A DNA stretch of 64,000 nt from Mesorhizobium onobrychidis (GCF_024707545.1 NZ_CP062229.1:5685501-5749500), one strand, 5' to 3'. Positions 7,089 through 16,033 are shown, counted from the stretch's first letter. Translations and numbers: made by a program. Notes: generated by a model not told the origin, from the letters alone.

Positions 7089-8798
7089 ATGAGTTCTAAA
7101 ATTCTTACTTACAGCATTGGGATACTGACTGCTGCGACGGTCCTTTGGGGCGCGCATGCGCCGGCACAGGCCCAGGATGCGCAAAAGCCCAACATCCTGT
7201 TCATCATGGGCGATGATATCGGCTGGATGCAGCCCAGCATCTATCATCAGGGCCTGATGGTCGGCGAAACGCCCAACATCGATCGCATCGGCCAGGAAGG
7301 TGCGAAATTCATGACCTACTATGCCGAGCAGAGCTGCACTGCCGGGCGGACCGCCTTTATCACCGGCATGCAGCCGGTGCGCGTCGGCATGGTCCTGCCG
7401 GAAATTCCCGGAAGCCCGTCCTACCTGCGGGCCGGCACGCCTCACCTCGCCAGGTTCCTGAATGATCTCGGCTACTCGACAGGCGAGTTCGGCAAGAACC
7501 ATCTCGGAGATACCACCGAATCCCTGCCGACGGCACACGGGTTCCAGGAATTTTGGGGCTACCTCTATCACCTCGACGCCATGCAGGGGGTGAGCTTCCC
7601 CGACATCAACAAGAGCCCGACCGAGCAGGGGATCGCGCCACCTTGCATGAATACACCGATCCCAGGCCTGGCTGAGGTTCCGGGCGCGGTCGATCCCAAG
7701 ACAACGACCTGCCTGACGCCACCGCGTCCAATGCTCGCGTGCACATCCTCCGACGGATCCCCGGCAAATCAATCCTGCAAGGACGAGGGTCCGCTGACGC
7801 TGGAGCGGTCAAAGACCATTGACGAGGAAATCTCTGCCAAGGTCGTCGACTTCCTCGACCGTAACGACCCCAAGCAGACCAACAAGCCGTTCTTCGTCTG
7901 GTACAACCCGGCGCGCATGCACATCACGACGGTGTTGCCTGACAAATATCTGAATATGATCGGCGAGCCCGGCGGCAAGGACTGGGGCATGAACGAAGCC
8001 GGCATGAAGCAGATGGACGACAACATCGGCGTCGTCCTCAAGAAGCTGGAAGACATGGGCCAGCTCGACAACACCATCGTCGTCTTCACCACCGACAACG
8101 GAGCAGAGACGATCACCTTCCCGGATGGCGGCACCACCCCGTTCAAGGGCGGCAAGCTCAGCACTTGGGAAGGCGGCATGCGTGCCCCGCTGGTCGTGCG
8201 CTGGCCTGGGCACATCGAGCCCGGCACGGTCAAGAACGACATCTTCTCGGCGCTCGACTGGCTGCCGACGCTCGTGAACATCGCAGGCGGCCCGAAGGGT
8301 GATGGGTTGAAGAAGGAGATCGAAACGGGCAAATATCCGAATGTCGTCAAGACCACTCTCGACGGCATCGATCAGCGGGACTTCCTGGAAGGGAAGTCGC
8401 CATCCGCGCGCGACACTTTCTTGTACTATTCCGGCAAGGAGCCGTCGGCGGTCCGCTACAAGAACTGGAAGATGTATTTCGCGATGGTATCAGACGATCC
8501 GGCTGGCTTCATTGCCGGTGTAATGCCCTTTGCCTGGACCCAGGTCGTCAACATCAAGCGCGATCCGTTCGAAACTTCGGTCGGACAGCAGATCAAGACA
8601 ATCACCGGTATGGGCGGCTCCATCGCGTCACCGTCCACCGCCTACGTCTATGACTGGAACATCCTGCCCATCGGCCAGCAGTTGTGGCTGAAGCATCTCG
8701 AGACCTACATCGCCTTCCCGCCGCTCCAGGACCCTGCAAGCTACAATCTGGAGCAAGTGATGGCGCAGGTCCGGAGCATGAAGACAGGTCACGACTGA
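7089..8798 (+). CDS. Exported type-I sulfatase (arylsulfatase), copy 1
   Basis: Protein of 569 residues. The ATG at 7089 follows GGAGGAGCTGAC; the open frame extends upstream but without a site. The signal peptide ends APAQAQD. Metal-site motif NILFIMGDDIGW, then the formylglycine motif SCTAGR (Cys83; CxAxR type) with TAFITG. The usual later motifs are FGKNHLGD, HITTVLP and VVFTTDNGAETITFPDGG. It hydrolyses sulfate esters in the periplasm once Cys83 is converted to formylglycine; the maturase is not in this window. A Cys-bearing insert lies at about 180-235. Substrate unknown. It stands divergent from the kinase/regulator operon and ends in a strong hairpin. Confidence 0.92.
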   Translation: MSSKILTYSIGILTAATVLWGAHAPAQAQDAQKPNILFIMGDDIGWMQPSIYHQGLMVGETPNIDRIGQEGAKFMTYYAEQSCTAGRTAFITGMQPVRVGMVLPEIPGSPSYLRAGTPHLARFLNDLGYSTGEFGKNHLGDTTESLPTAHGFQEFWGYLYHLDAMQGVSFPDINKSPTEQGIAPPCMNTPIPGLAEVPGAVDPKTTTCLTPPRPMLACTSSDGSPANQSCKDEGPLTLERSKTIDEEISAKVVDFLDRNDPKQTNKPFFVWYNPARMHITTVLPDKYLNMIGEPGGKDWGMNEAGMKQMDDNIGVVLKKLEDMGQLDNTIVVFTTDNGAETITFPDGGTTPFKGGKLSTWEGGMRAPLVVRWPGHIEPGTVKNDIFSALDWLPTLVNIAGGPKGDGLKKEIETGKYPNVVKTTLDGIDQRDFLEGKSPSARDTFLYYSGKEPSAVRYKNWKMYFAMVSDDPAGFIAGVMPFAWTQVVNIKRDPFETSVGQQIKTITGMGGSIASPSTAYVYDWNILPIGQQLWLKHLETYIAFPPLQDPASYNLEQVMAQVRSMKTGHD

Positions 8799-8807
8799 CC
8801 CGCCATG

Positions 8808-8836
8808 CCGGACGCCCCACTTCGAGGGGCGTCCGG
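8808..8836 (+). terminator. Hairpin after sulfatase 1
   Basis: CCGGACGCCCC and GGGGCGTCCGG form an 11-base-pair stem around a 7-base loop, 10 bases after the stop. There is no T-run behind it, so it may stabilise the transcript end or act as a weak terminator. Confidence 0.55.
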
Positions 8837-8882
8837 TCGCGCGTCAGCCTGGCTGCGCGCCCAACGCTCGCCACCGCGATCA

Positions 8883-9039
8883 TCTTCCCCAAAGGACAAT
8901 ATCACCCAGACTTGCTCAGAATTACCGTAGCGTCAGCCCGAGCGGGTCGACTGGTTAAGTGCCGGCGCTCAGGCACGGATCGTTTCCAATTCGAGCGATT
9001 GGCCAGGTTTCTATCCTAGGCAATCAAGAGGAGCCAAAA
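8883..9039 (+). repeat. Duplicated sulfatase leader region, copy B
   Basis: Matches 6938-7088 in the CTTCCCCAAAGGACAATATC block, the CGTAGCGTCAGC block and TTCCAATTCGAGCGATTGG. The gene and its leader were therefore duplicated together, and the leader has been kept. Confidence 0.8.
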
Positions 9040-10665
9040 TTGAGTCGTAAAATCCTCAGTTACGGTATCGGGACATTGGCTGCTGCGGCCATGTTCTGCA
9101 GCGTACTCGGTTCGGCGCACGCGCAGGACGCGCAGAAGCCCAACATCGTCGTCATTATGGCAGACGACGTCGGCATCTGGAACATCGGCGCCTACCATCG
9201 AGGTATGATGGCCGGGCGCACACCTAACCTCGACAAAGTCGCCGCCGAGGGCATGCTGTTCACCGACTACTACGCCGAGGCGAGTTGCACGGCTGGTCGC
9301 GCGGCCTTTGTTACCGGCGAGCTTCCAATTCGCACCGGGATGACCACCGTTGGCCAAGCCGGCGCCACTGTCGGCCTGCCGGCAGAAGCAATGACCATTG
9401 CGACAGCGCTCAAGGACTTGGGCTATGCTACCGGCCAGTTCGGCAAGAATCATCTGGGCGACCGCAACGAGTACCTGCCCACGGTCCATGGCTTCGACGA
9501 GTTCTTCGGCTATCTCTATCACCTCGACGCTATGGAAGACCCGTCGCACCCGAACTATCCGCAGGATCTGCTGGACAAGGTCGGCCCGCGCAACATGGTT
9601 CACAGCTTTGCCACCGACACCGACGATGCAACGATAGACCCACGCTGGGGCAAGGTCGGCAAGCAGAGGATCGAAGACGCCGGCACGCTCTATCCGGACC
9701 GGATGGAGACTGTGGATGACGAAATCCGCGATATCGCGTTCAAGTGGCTCGACAAGGCGAAGGCGGACAACAAGCCGTTCTTCCTGTGGCTTAACCCCAC
9801 GCGCATGCATATCGTGACTCATCTGTCGCCCAAATATGAGGCTTTGCGCAATTCCGAGAACGGATGGTCGCTTCAGGAAGCGGGCATGGCCCAGCTCGAC
9901 GACATAGTGGGCGCGACCATGCAGAAGCTGAAGGACATGGGCGTGGACGACAACACGATAGTCGTGTTCACGACCGACAATGGGACGGAGACCTTCACCT
10001 GGCCCGATGGCGGCAATACCCCGTTCAAAGGGCAAAAAGGCACCGTCTATGAAGGCGGCTTCCGCGCCCCCGCGATGATACGCTGGCCCGGCAACGTGCC
10101 TGCGGGAACAGTCGAAAATGGCATCATCTCCGGTCTCGACTGGTTCCCCACTTTCGTTGCCGCTGCCGGTAATCCGAACATCAAGGACGAACTGCTGAAG
10201 GGCAAAACCGTCGGCGACAAGACCTACAAGAACCATCTCGATAGTTACAATCAGCTGGACTTGGTCACCGGCAAGGGACCCTCGGCCCGGCAGGAGGTAT
10301 TCTATTTTGGCGAAAGCACTCTCGGAGCGGTGCGCATAGGCGACTACAAGTATCGCTTCATTGACCAGCCCCACGGTTGGATCGGCGTCAAGAACCAGCT
10401 CAACGCGCCCACCCTGACAAACCTGCGCCTGGACCCGTTCGAGCGCTTTGGCGATCCTGAGAACGGGACTTTGGATGGCGCGCAGGGAAATTTTATGGGC
10501 TGGTTTGTCTACGAGTTCTGGCGCTTTGTGTTCGTCCAGCAGCAGGTAGCTGCCCTCGCCCAGACCGCAATCGAGTATCCGCCGCTGCAGAGGGGCGCAA
10601 GCTTCAACCTCGACGCTGTGAAGGCGCAAATCGAGGCAGCGGTCAAGCAACGCGCAGGTCAGTAA
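9040..10665 (+). CDS. Exported type-I sulfatase (arylsulfatase), copy 2
   Basis: Protein of 541 residues. A TTG at 9040 after AAGAGGAG is the likely start: it aligns with the start of copy 1 (MSRKILSYGIG against MSSKILTYSIG), whereas the upstream ATG at 8959 lies inside the duplicated leader. Signal peptide ends GSAHAQD. Motifs: NIVVIMADDVG, formylglycine site SCTAGR at Cys83, FGKNHLGD, MHIVTHL and VVFTTDNGTETFTWPDGG. It is clearly a tandem duplicate of copy 1, but it lacks the Cys-bearing insert and differs at its C-terminus, so it probably accepts a related, not identical, sulfate ester in the periplasm. Confidence 0.92.
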   Translation: MSRKILSYGIGTLAAAAMFCSVLGSAHAQDAQKPNIVVIMADDVGIWNIGAYHRGMMAGRTPNLDKVAAEGMLFTDYYAEASCTAGRAAFVTGELPIRTGMTTVGQAGATVGLPAEAMTIATALKDLGYATGQFGKNHLGDRNEYLPTVHGFDEFFGYLYHLDAMEDPSHPNYPQDLLDKVGPRNMVHSFATDTDDATIDPRWGKVGKQRIEDAGTLYPDRMETVDDEIRDIAFKWLDKAKADNKPFFLWLNPTRMHIVTHLSPKYEALRNSENGWSLQEAGMAQLDDIVGATMQKLKDMGVDDNTIVVFTTDNGTETFTWPDGGNTPFKGQKGTVYEGGFRAPAMIRWPGNVPAGTVENGIISGLDWFPTFVAAAGNPNIKDELLKGKTVGDKTYKNHLDSYNQLDLVTGKGPSARQEVFYFGESTLGAVRIGDYKYRFIDQPHGWIGVKNQLNAPTLTNLRLDPFERFGDPENGTLDGAQGNFMGWFVYEFWRFVFVQQQVAALAQTAIEYPPLQRGASFNLDAVKAQIEAAVKQRAGQ

Positions 10666-10678
10666 AGCTTGTCTGGCT

Positions 10679-10703
10679 GGCCGATCGCAAATTGCGATCG
10701 GCC
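10679..10703 (+). terminator. Perfect hairpin after sulfatase 2
   Basis: GGCCGATCGCAA, one base, then TTGCGATCGGCC, starting 13 bases past the stop. There is no T-run, so it is a hairpin-type transcript end of uncertain strength; a protein-binding palindrome is the alternative. Confidence 0.5.
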
Positions 10704-10851
10704 GCGCATGCCCTATGCCAGTCGGCAGCCGTCCTGGATGAAAAGAAAGGGAAGTTTATCCGGGCCTGGAGCGAACCGTAACCGCTCGAATCAGCAATTT
10801 CGTACAGGTACGGTCCCTTTGAATTGCATCATCGAAATGCGGAGGAACCTT

Positions 10852-11859
10852 ATGTTCGTGCCACGTGATATCCAGACTGCCGCGCGTGCCGTCGTTGTAT
10901 CCCTGACGATAGCTCTCACTCCGGCCGTCGCGCTCGCCCAGTCCGACCCCTTGCCCTCTTGGAACGACACCGCGCCGAAGGCTGCGATCGTCGAGTTCGT
11001 CGAGAAGGTGAGCAAGGAAGGCTCGCCCGACTTCGTGCCGGAGCCCGAACGCATCGCGGTGTTCGACAATGACGGCACGCTGTGGGTCGAACATCCGATG
11101 TATGTGCAACTCGCCTTCGCGCTCGACCGTGTAAAAGCTGAGGCGCCAAGTCATCCCGAATGGGCGACCACCCAGCCGTTTCAGGCCGTGCTCGAAGGCG
11201 ACATGAAGGCGCTCGCAGCAGCCGGTGAAAAGGGCCTGGTGGAACTCATCATGGCGACCCACGCCGGCATGACCGTCACGCAATTCCAGACAATCGTGAC
11301 CGACTGGATCGCCAACGCGCGCGATCCACGCTTCAAGAAGCCTTATACCGAGTTGGTCTACCAGCCGATGCTCGAACTTCTCGCCTATCTGCGGGCCAAC
11401 GGGTTCAAAACCTTCATCGTGTCTGGCGGCGGCGTCGAGTTCATGCGCCCCTGGACGGAAAAGGTTTACGGCGTTCCGCCGGAACAGGTGGTCGGCTCTT
11501 CGATCAAGACGAAGTTCGCGATGAAGGACGGCGCGCCGACGCTGTTTCGATTGCCCGAGGTCAACTTCATCGACGACAAGGCCGGCAAGCCGGTCGGCAT
11601 TCAGGAGCATATCGGCCGCAAGCCTATTGCCGCGTTCGGCAATTCGGACGGCGATCTTGAAATGCTGCAATGGACGACTCTCGCCGACGGTCTGCAGTTC
11701 GGCTTGATCGTTCATCACACCGACGCCGAGCGCGAATATGCCTACGACCGGAAAAGCGAGTTCGGCCATCTCGACCTGGCTCTCGACGCCGCCGCCATCA
11801 ACAAATGGACGATCGTGGACATGAAGGCCGACTGGAAGCAGATCTTTCCGGGAAACTAG
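10852..11859 (+). CDS. Exported HAD-family phosphatase
   Basis: Protein of 335 residues; ATG at 10852 after GGAGGAACCTT. Signal peptide ends TPAVALAQ. HAD motif I is RIAVFDNDGTLW (Asp72 nucleophile, Asp74), motif II is TFIVSGGG, motif III Lys lies near FIDDKAGKP, and motif IV is AFGNSDGDLEML. It resembles periplasmic phosphoserine-phosphatase-like hydrolases of the HAD superfamily and should remove phosphate from a small phospho-ester outside the cytoplasm. It follows the two sulfatases on the same strand, so the three may strip sulfate and phosphate from one imported substrate class (inference). A truncated relative remains at 16313-16480. Confidence 0.88.
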   Translation: MFVPRDIQTAARAVVVSLTIALTPAVALAQSDPLPSWNDTAPKAAIVEFVEKVSKEGSPDFVPEPERIAVFDNDGTLWVEHPMYVQLAFALDRVKAEAPSHPEWATTQPFQAVLEGDMKALAAAGEKGLVELIMATHAGMTVTQFQTIVTDWIANARDPRFKKPYTELVYQPMLELLAYLRANGFKTFIVSGGGVEFMRPWTEKVYGVPPEQVVGSSIKTKFAMKDGAPTLFRLPEVNFIDDKAGKPVGIQEHIGRKPIAAFGNSDGDLEMLQWTTLADGLQFGLIVHHTDAEREYAYDRKSEFGHLDLALDAAAINKWTIVDMKADWKQIFPGN

Positions 11860-11910
11860 AGCCAGCGTGTGAACGCTTGGATTCCGCCACTTAAACGAGA
11901 GGATAATTCT

Positions 11911-12669
11911 ATGAACGTCAATCGCATCATGACCACGATAGCCCTCGCAGGCGGCCTGGCTTTGGCGACTGCCGGCGCAATGGCACAGGATTCCGCAGAG
12001 AAGCCGCACGTGCCACTGCAAAAGACGATCGGCCAGGCTACGGCGACAGGACCGATTCCGTCGCTCGCCGTCATCAATTCGCAGGGCGCCACGCTCGACG
12101 GCGGCAAGCTCGTCCTGACCGGCGTTTCGAAAAACTCAATCGTCTTTGCCGATCGGCCGGTGCGGGCCGCCGGTCATGTTGCGACCGAGCAGTTCATTAT
12201 GCAGTGGGATGAGGGCAAGGACAACTTCGCCGTCGACCCGCCGAACGCAACGGTCTCAGTTCTTGGGGGAGACGGCTCGGAGGTGAATGATGCCGTGGTT
12301 ACGCTCAAGGCTCCGAAACTTGAGGGGAACACGCTGACGTTCGACGTTGCCGTTCTGGAAGGCAGTCTCAACAATGCGAGCGGGCCTGCGGCACTTTTCA
12401 TTGACGCCTTCGCGTTTCGCGGACCGGGCGGTGGCGGATTCGCCCATGTGGGCGGCTACGGCGGCGCGGTCTGGCATGGTGGCGGATACGGTTATCACGG
12501 TGGCGCATACTGGCATGCTCCTGTCTATCGTGGAGCTTGGTATGGTGCTGGCGCTGTGGCGGGGGCCGCAGTTGCCGGAGCTGCTGTTGGCGCCGCTGTC
12601 GGGGCCGCTGCCGCCCCATACGCATATCCGCCGTACTGCGGATATTATCCTTACCCCCCGTGCTATTGA
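11911..12669 (+). CDS. Exported protein of an unnamed island family, Gly/His/Tyr-rich tail (copy 1)
   Basis: Protein of 252 residues; ATG at 11911 after AGAGGAT. Signal peptide ends GAMAQD. A folded domain of about 110 residues contains LVLTGVSKNSIVFADRP, AAGHVATEQFIMQWDEGKD, DPPNATVSVL and LKAPKLEGNTLTFDV. It is shared with 31464-32231 (full length) and 23878-24405 (no tail). The tail is Gly/His/Tyr-rich (FAHVGGYGGAVWHGGG) with an Ala/Gly segment that could be a glycine-zipper-like membrane hairpin and ends YYPYPPCY. I do not recognise a named family. The His-rich part might bind metal. Confidence 0.8.
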   Translation: MNVNRIMTTIALAGGLALATAGAMAQDSAEKPHVPLQKTIGQATATGPIPSLAVINSQGATLDGGKLVLTGVSKNSIVFADRPVRAAGHVATEQFIMQWDEGKDNFAVDPPNATVSVLGGDGSEVNDAVVTLKAPKLEGNTLTFDVAVLEGSLNNASGPAALFIDAFAFRGPGGGGFAHVGGYGGAVWHGGGYGYHGGAYWHAPVYRGAWYGAGAVAGAAVAGAAVGAAVGAAAAPYAYPPYCGYYPYPPCY

Positions 12670-12695
12670 GACAATCTGCAACAAGGACGCTGAGC

Positions 12696-12924
12696 ATGGT
12701 TTACAAGATGATTTTCAGCGGTCTGATCCTGATGGCCTCTTTTGCGCTCGCCGGCCCTGGGCGAGCGCAAACGATCAGCTATGGCGACGCCATCACGGTA
12801 CTTGCCAAAGACTGCGGCGCAGACATCAAGAAATATTGCAGGGGCCTCAATCTCGGCAACAACGAGATCCGCAATTGCGGTGAACAGGCGTGTGCATCTC
12901 ATCAATTTGGGCGTGGCAAACTGA
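12696..12924 (+). pseudogene. Deletion fusion: 5' part of a cysteine-rich-repeat gene joined to the last codons of an OmpA gene
   Basis: ATG at 12696 opens a signal peptide and ISYGDAITVLAKDCGADIKK then YCRGLNLGNNEIRNC, matching the intact cysteine-rich-repeat protein at 30321-30749. Directly after that the third frame reads NRRVHLINLGVAN and stops at 12924, matching DNRRVQLLNIGLVK, the end of the OmpA protein at 30777-31349. In the intact locus these two genes are neighbours, so one internal deletion of about 0.8 kb explains the remnant. Confidence 0.8.
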
Positions 12925-12955
12925 GTGCGAGCGTAACGTGAACCAACATTCTCGA

Positions 12956-13582
12956 ATGCGCGTCCCGCTTGTCGTTGAGCATCCTCGGGAGGCGAGAACT
13001 ATCAGGATTTTGACGGTGCTGGCAGTGTTGGGCGCAACATCCGAGGCGATGGCAGAAAGCACGTCCCTAGGAATATCGGTGACGTCCGACCGGCAGGAAC
13101 AGGACCTGGGCGTTCCGCAAAGCACCAAGGTCGATATCAGCGCGTCGCACACGTTTGATGTCGGCGTCATTCTGGGTGCCTCGGTCCAATATTCCGACAC
13201 TGCCTTCAGCAACTCCGCGACCGCAAACCTCGAAACTACGGCAGGCTATCGAGTTCATTTCAACGATATAGTCTCTGTCAAGGGCAGCGTCGGGGTTGGC
13301 GCACGGATGCAGGTATCGGGGGACGGCGACGACATTGCATACTATGTGCTGCGCGCAGAGGCTGATATAAAGCTCAACAACACAGTGACCTGGAATGCCA
13401 TTGCGTTTCGATACCGCGATGCATTCGATGTCGATGACGACTACCTAACGCCGCAGCTTGCGACCGGCTTCACTTTCAAACTGGACGAGCACAATTCAGT
13501 TTCGAGCAAGGTCCAGTATAACTGGAAGGACTGGAACCCGGACACGATAGGCTTCGAACTAAGCTATGCCCATTCTTTCTAG
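12956..13582 (+). CDS. Putative outer-membrane beta-barrel protein
   Basis: Protein of 208 residues from the ATG at 12956; no clear ribosome site, and a GTG 18 bases upstream is possible. Signal peptide RTIRILTVLAVLGATSEAMA. The mature 175 residues alternate polar and apolar residues in repeated strands (TSLGISVTS, VDISASHTFDVGVILGASV, VSVKGSVGVGARMQVSG, NTVTWNAIAFRYRD) and end in FELSYAHSF with the C-terminal phenylalanine typical of outer-membrane barrels. No specific family was recognised. It lies between the deletion remnant and the multihaem cytochrome gene on the same strand. Confidence 0.7.
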   Translation: MRVPLVVEHPREARTIRILTVLAVLGATSEAMAESTSLGISVTSDRQEQDLGVPQSTKVDISASHTFDVGVILGASVQYSDTAFSNSATANLETTAGYRVHFNDIVSVKGSVGVGARMQVSGDGDDIAYYVLRAEADIKLNNTVTWNAIAFRYRDAFDVDDDYLTPQLATGFTFKLDEHNSVSSKVQYNWKDWNPDTIGFELSYAHSF

Positions 13583-13668
13583 ACGCTCGTTCGAGCGCCT
13601 GCCCCATCACCCGTCCTAGCTGGTGATTGGCATTACAGCGTGCTCATGCCAACCGAGCGAAGCCCATC

Positions 13669-15948
13669 ATGAATGACCGTAACTTGCCTGGCCGAGCCGC
13701 TGCTAGTCTGGCAATAGCAGCGCTGGGCTCCTTGCTTGTGATAGCTACGCCCAGGGCCGGTCTGGCTGCAGAAATAGGTGGTTCCACATCTGATCCACAA
13801 ATCGCCATTCATGACGGGTTCGTCGACGAAAAAAGATGCGCCTCCTGCCATGCTGACCAAGCGGCCGCCTTTTCCAAATCGAACCACGCCAAGGCGATGG
13901 CGGTCGCCAACGAGAACACTGTGCGCGCGAATTTCGACGGCGCCCGCTTCGAGCATGACGGCATTCTGACGACTTTCTTAAAGCGTGGAGGCGAGTACCT
14001 TGTCCGCACGGAGGGGCCAGACGGCAAGGAAGGCGAATTCCAAGTCAAATATACATTCGCCTACGAACCGCTACAGCAATATCTCATCGATATCGGCGGC
14101 GGCAGGCTGCAGGCGCTCGATATCGCATGGGACACGACCAAACAGGAATGGTTCTGGCTCGGCACGGGCAAGCCCGCGAGACCCGGTACGACCTACCACT
14201 GGACCGGCCCATTCTATCGCTGGAACCGGACCTGCATCGACTGTCATTCGACCGATCCCCAAGCGAATTTTGAGCCGGAGACCGGCGAGTACCAATCGAC
14301 CTATGTCGCAACGAGCATCGGCTGCCAGTCATGCCACGGCGGCGGCGCGAAACATGTGGAATGGGCTGAGGCGGGCAGTTTACAGTCGGTCGCCAACTTT
14401 GGCCTCGCCCCAGTCGACCAGGATGTGTGCCTAGGCTGTCATTCTCGACGCACGAAACTTCTAGGCGGCTACGGACCAGGCAAAGCCCTTCTCGATCATT
14501 TCTCGCCGGACCTGCTGCGCCCGGACCTCTACTTTCCCGACGCGCAGATCCTGGACGAGGTGTTCGAATATGGCTCGTTCCAGCAGAGCAAGATGGCGAG
14601 AGCCGGCGTCGTCTGCCTCGACTGCCACAGGCAACACGAGGCGACCCTGAAAGCCGAGGGCAACGCCGTATGCACCCAGTGCCATACCGAGACTAAGCCG
14701 GAACGATTTGCAGACTTCGACCCAAGCGGCAGTTTCGACACGCCCGCGCACACGCACCACCCTGTTGAGTCCGCCGGAGCGCTCTGCGCCAACTGCCACA
14801 TGCCCGAGCGCACCTATATGAAAGTTGACCCGCGGCGCGACCATTCGTTGGTCATTCCACGGCCCGATCTGTCTATCGCTTACGGCACTCCGAACGCTTG
14901 CACGACCTGCCATGCAAAAGAGACGAACGCGTGGGCGGCGGAAACCATGGACACATGGTACGGCGTAGCCTGGCGCCAGCGCCCGACGATTGCCCATGCC
15001 TTCGGAGGTGCGGCCCGTAACGATCCGGCGGCGATAATGGCGTTGCGTGCCCTCGTCGCCGACCGAGAGCAGGCTGGCATCGTCAAAGGCAGCGCGATCG
15101 CGGAGATGGGTCGCATCGGCGGCGAGGCAGTCGTCGCCGATGCGAGGGCCGCAACCGAGAATTCCAATCCCCTCATCCGATTGGGTGCGGCACAGGCGGC
15201 CGGCAATCTCCCGCCTGAGCTGCGGCTCGAGGCCGTCGGCAAACTTCTTGCCGATGAGACCCGCGCTGTACGGGTGGCCGCCGTAATGGCTCTCGGCAAT
15301 GCGCCGACCGGCGACCTGCTGGGTGATCAACGCCGCGATTTCGACGCTGCGGTGGAAGACCTTCGCGCGTTTGTGCAGGCGAATGCGGATATGGCGGAAG
15401 CACAGAACAGCTACGGCCTCTTCCTGATGGGGCAACGCCAAGCGGCTGAAGCGGAAGCTGCGCTTCGTCGCGCCATCTCTCTCGACAGCAGCCTCGCCGG
15501 AGCGCACGCCAATCTGGCCGAACTTTACAGGGCGACCGGCCAGAACGAGAAGTCGGAAAGCACCTACGCTGAGGCCATTAGGGTTTCGCCCGAAGATCCG
15601 CTGCTCCGATACGGTCACGCCCTGTCGCTGGTTCGCGCGAAAAACATGACTGGCGCAATAAGCGAGTTGGAGGCTTCGGTGCGGCTTGCTCCAGCCAATG
15701 TTCAATACAGGACCACGCTAGCGATAGCTCTCGACTCGGTCGGTCGCACCGGCGATGCATTCCAAATGCTTGGCGAATCGGTCACCAACGGCTCCGCCGA
15801 TCCGAACCTGCTCGGCACCGCCATTCAATTTGGGCTTAAGTTGCGGCGCTACCCCGAAACGCTGAGACTGGCTGAAGAACTTGCCCGGCAGCAACCGGAC
15901 AACGCGCAACTTGCCGACTTGATCGTGCAATTGCGCGCTAGCCGATGA
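13669..15948 (+). CDS. Exported octahaem cytochrome c with HEAT-like and TPR repeats
   Basis: Protein of 759 residues with a signal peptide ending AGLAAE. Eight CxxCH haem-c sites are present: CASCH, CIDCH, CQSCH, CLGCH, CLDCH, CTQCH, CANCH and CTTCH, between about residues 57 and 415. The haem region resembles the cytochrome c554 group of multihaem proteins. Residues about 440-550 form alanine-rich helical repeats (HEAT-like), and 560-755 carry tetratricopeptide repeats (NSYGLFLMGQRQAAEAEAAL, AHANLAELYRATGQNEKSE). It is predicted to sit in the periplasm and pass electrons, with the TPR part binding partners. No reductase subunit is adjacent, so the redox reaction is unknown. The start was chosen by the signal peptide; its ribosome site is weak. 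Confidence 0.85.
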   Translation: MNDRNLPGRAAASLAIAALGSLLVIATPRAGLAAEIGGSTSDPQIAIHDGFVDEKRCASCHADQAAAFSKSNHAKAMAVANENTVRANFDGARFEHDGILTTFLKRGGEYLVRTEGPDGKEGEFQVKYTFAYEPLQQYLIDIGGGRLQALDIAWDTTKQEWFWLGTGKPARPGTTYHWTGPFYRWNRTCIDCHSTDPQANFEPETGEYQSTYVATSIGCQSCHGGGAKHVEWAEAGSLQSVANFGLAPVDQDVCLGCHSRRTKLLGGYGPGKALLDHFSPDLLRPDLYFPDAQILDEVFEYGSFQQSKMARAGVVCLDCHRQHEATLKAEGNAVCTQCHTETKPERFADFDPSGSFDTPAHTHHPVESAGALCANCHMPERTYMKVDPRRDHSLVIPRPDLSIAYGTPNACTTCHAKETNAWAAETMDTWYGVAWRQRPTIAHAFGGAARNDPAAIMALRALVADREQAGIVKGSAIAEMGRIGGEAVVADARAATENSNPLIRLGAAQAAGNLPPELRLEAVGKLLADETRAVRVAAVMALGNAPTGDLLGDQRRDFDAAVEDLRAFVQANADMAEAQNSYGLFLMGQRQAAEAEAALRRAISLDSSLAGAHANLAELYRATGQNEKSESTYAEAIRVSPEDPLLRYGHALSLVRAKNMTGAISELEASVRLAPANVQYRTTLAIALDSVGRTGDAFQMLGESVTNGSADPNLLGTAIQFGLKLRRYPETLRLAEELARQQPDNAQLADLIVQLRASR

Positions 15949-16033
15949 GTGGGAACGCTTGCAGATATTCAGCCAGCGGCAGCTATTGGCCTAACTTTCC
16001 TGTTCAATGAGCATAAGCTCCGCCTTTTCTGCC

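Noticed and set aside
9016..10650. 544-codon minus-strand frame opposite sulfatase 2
   Set aside because: Pure shadow of the sulfatase gene; no ribosome site or family likeness.
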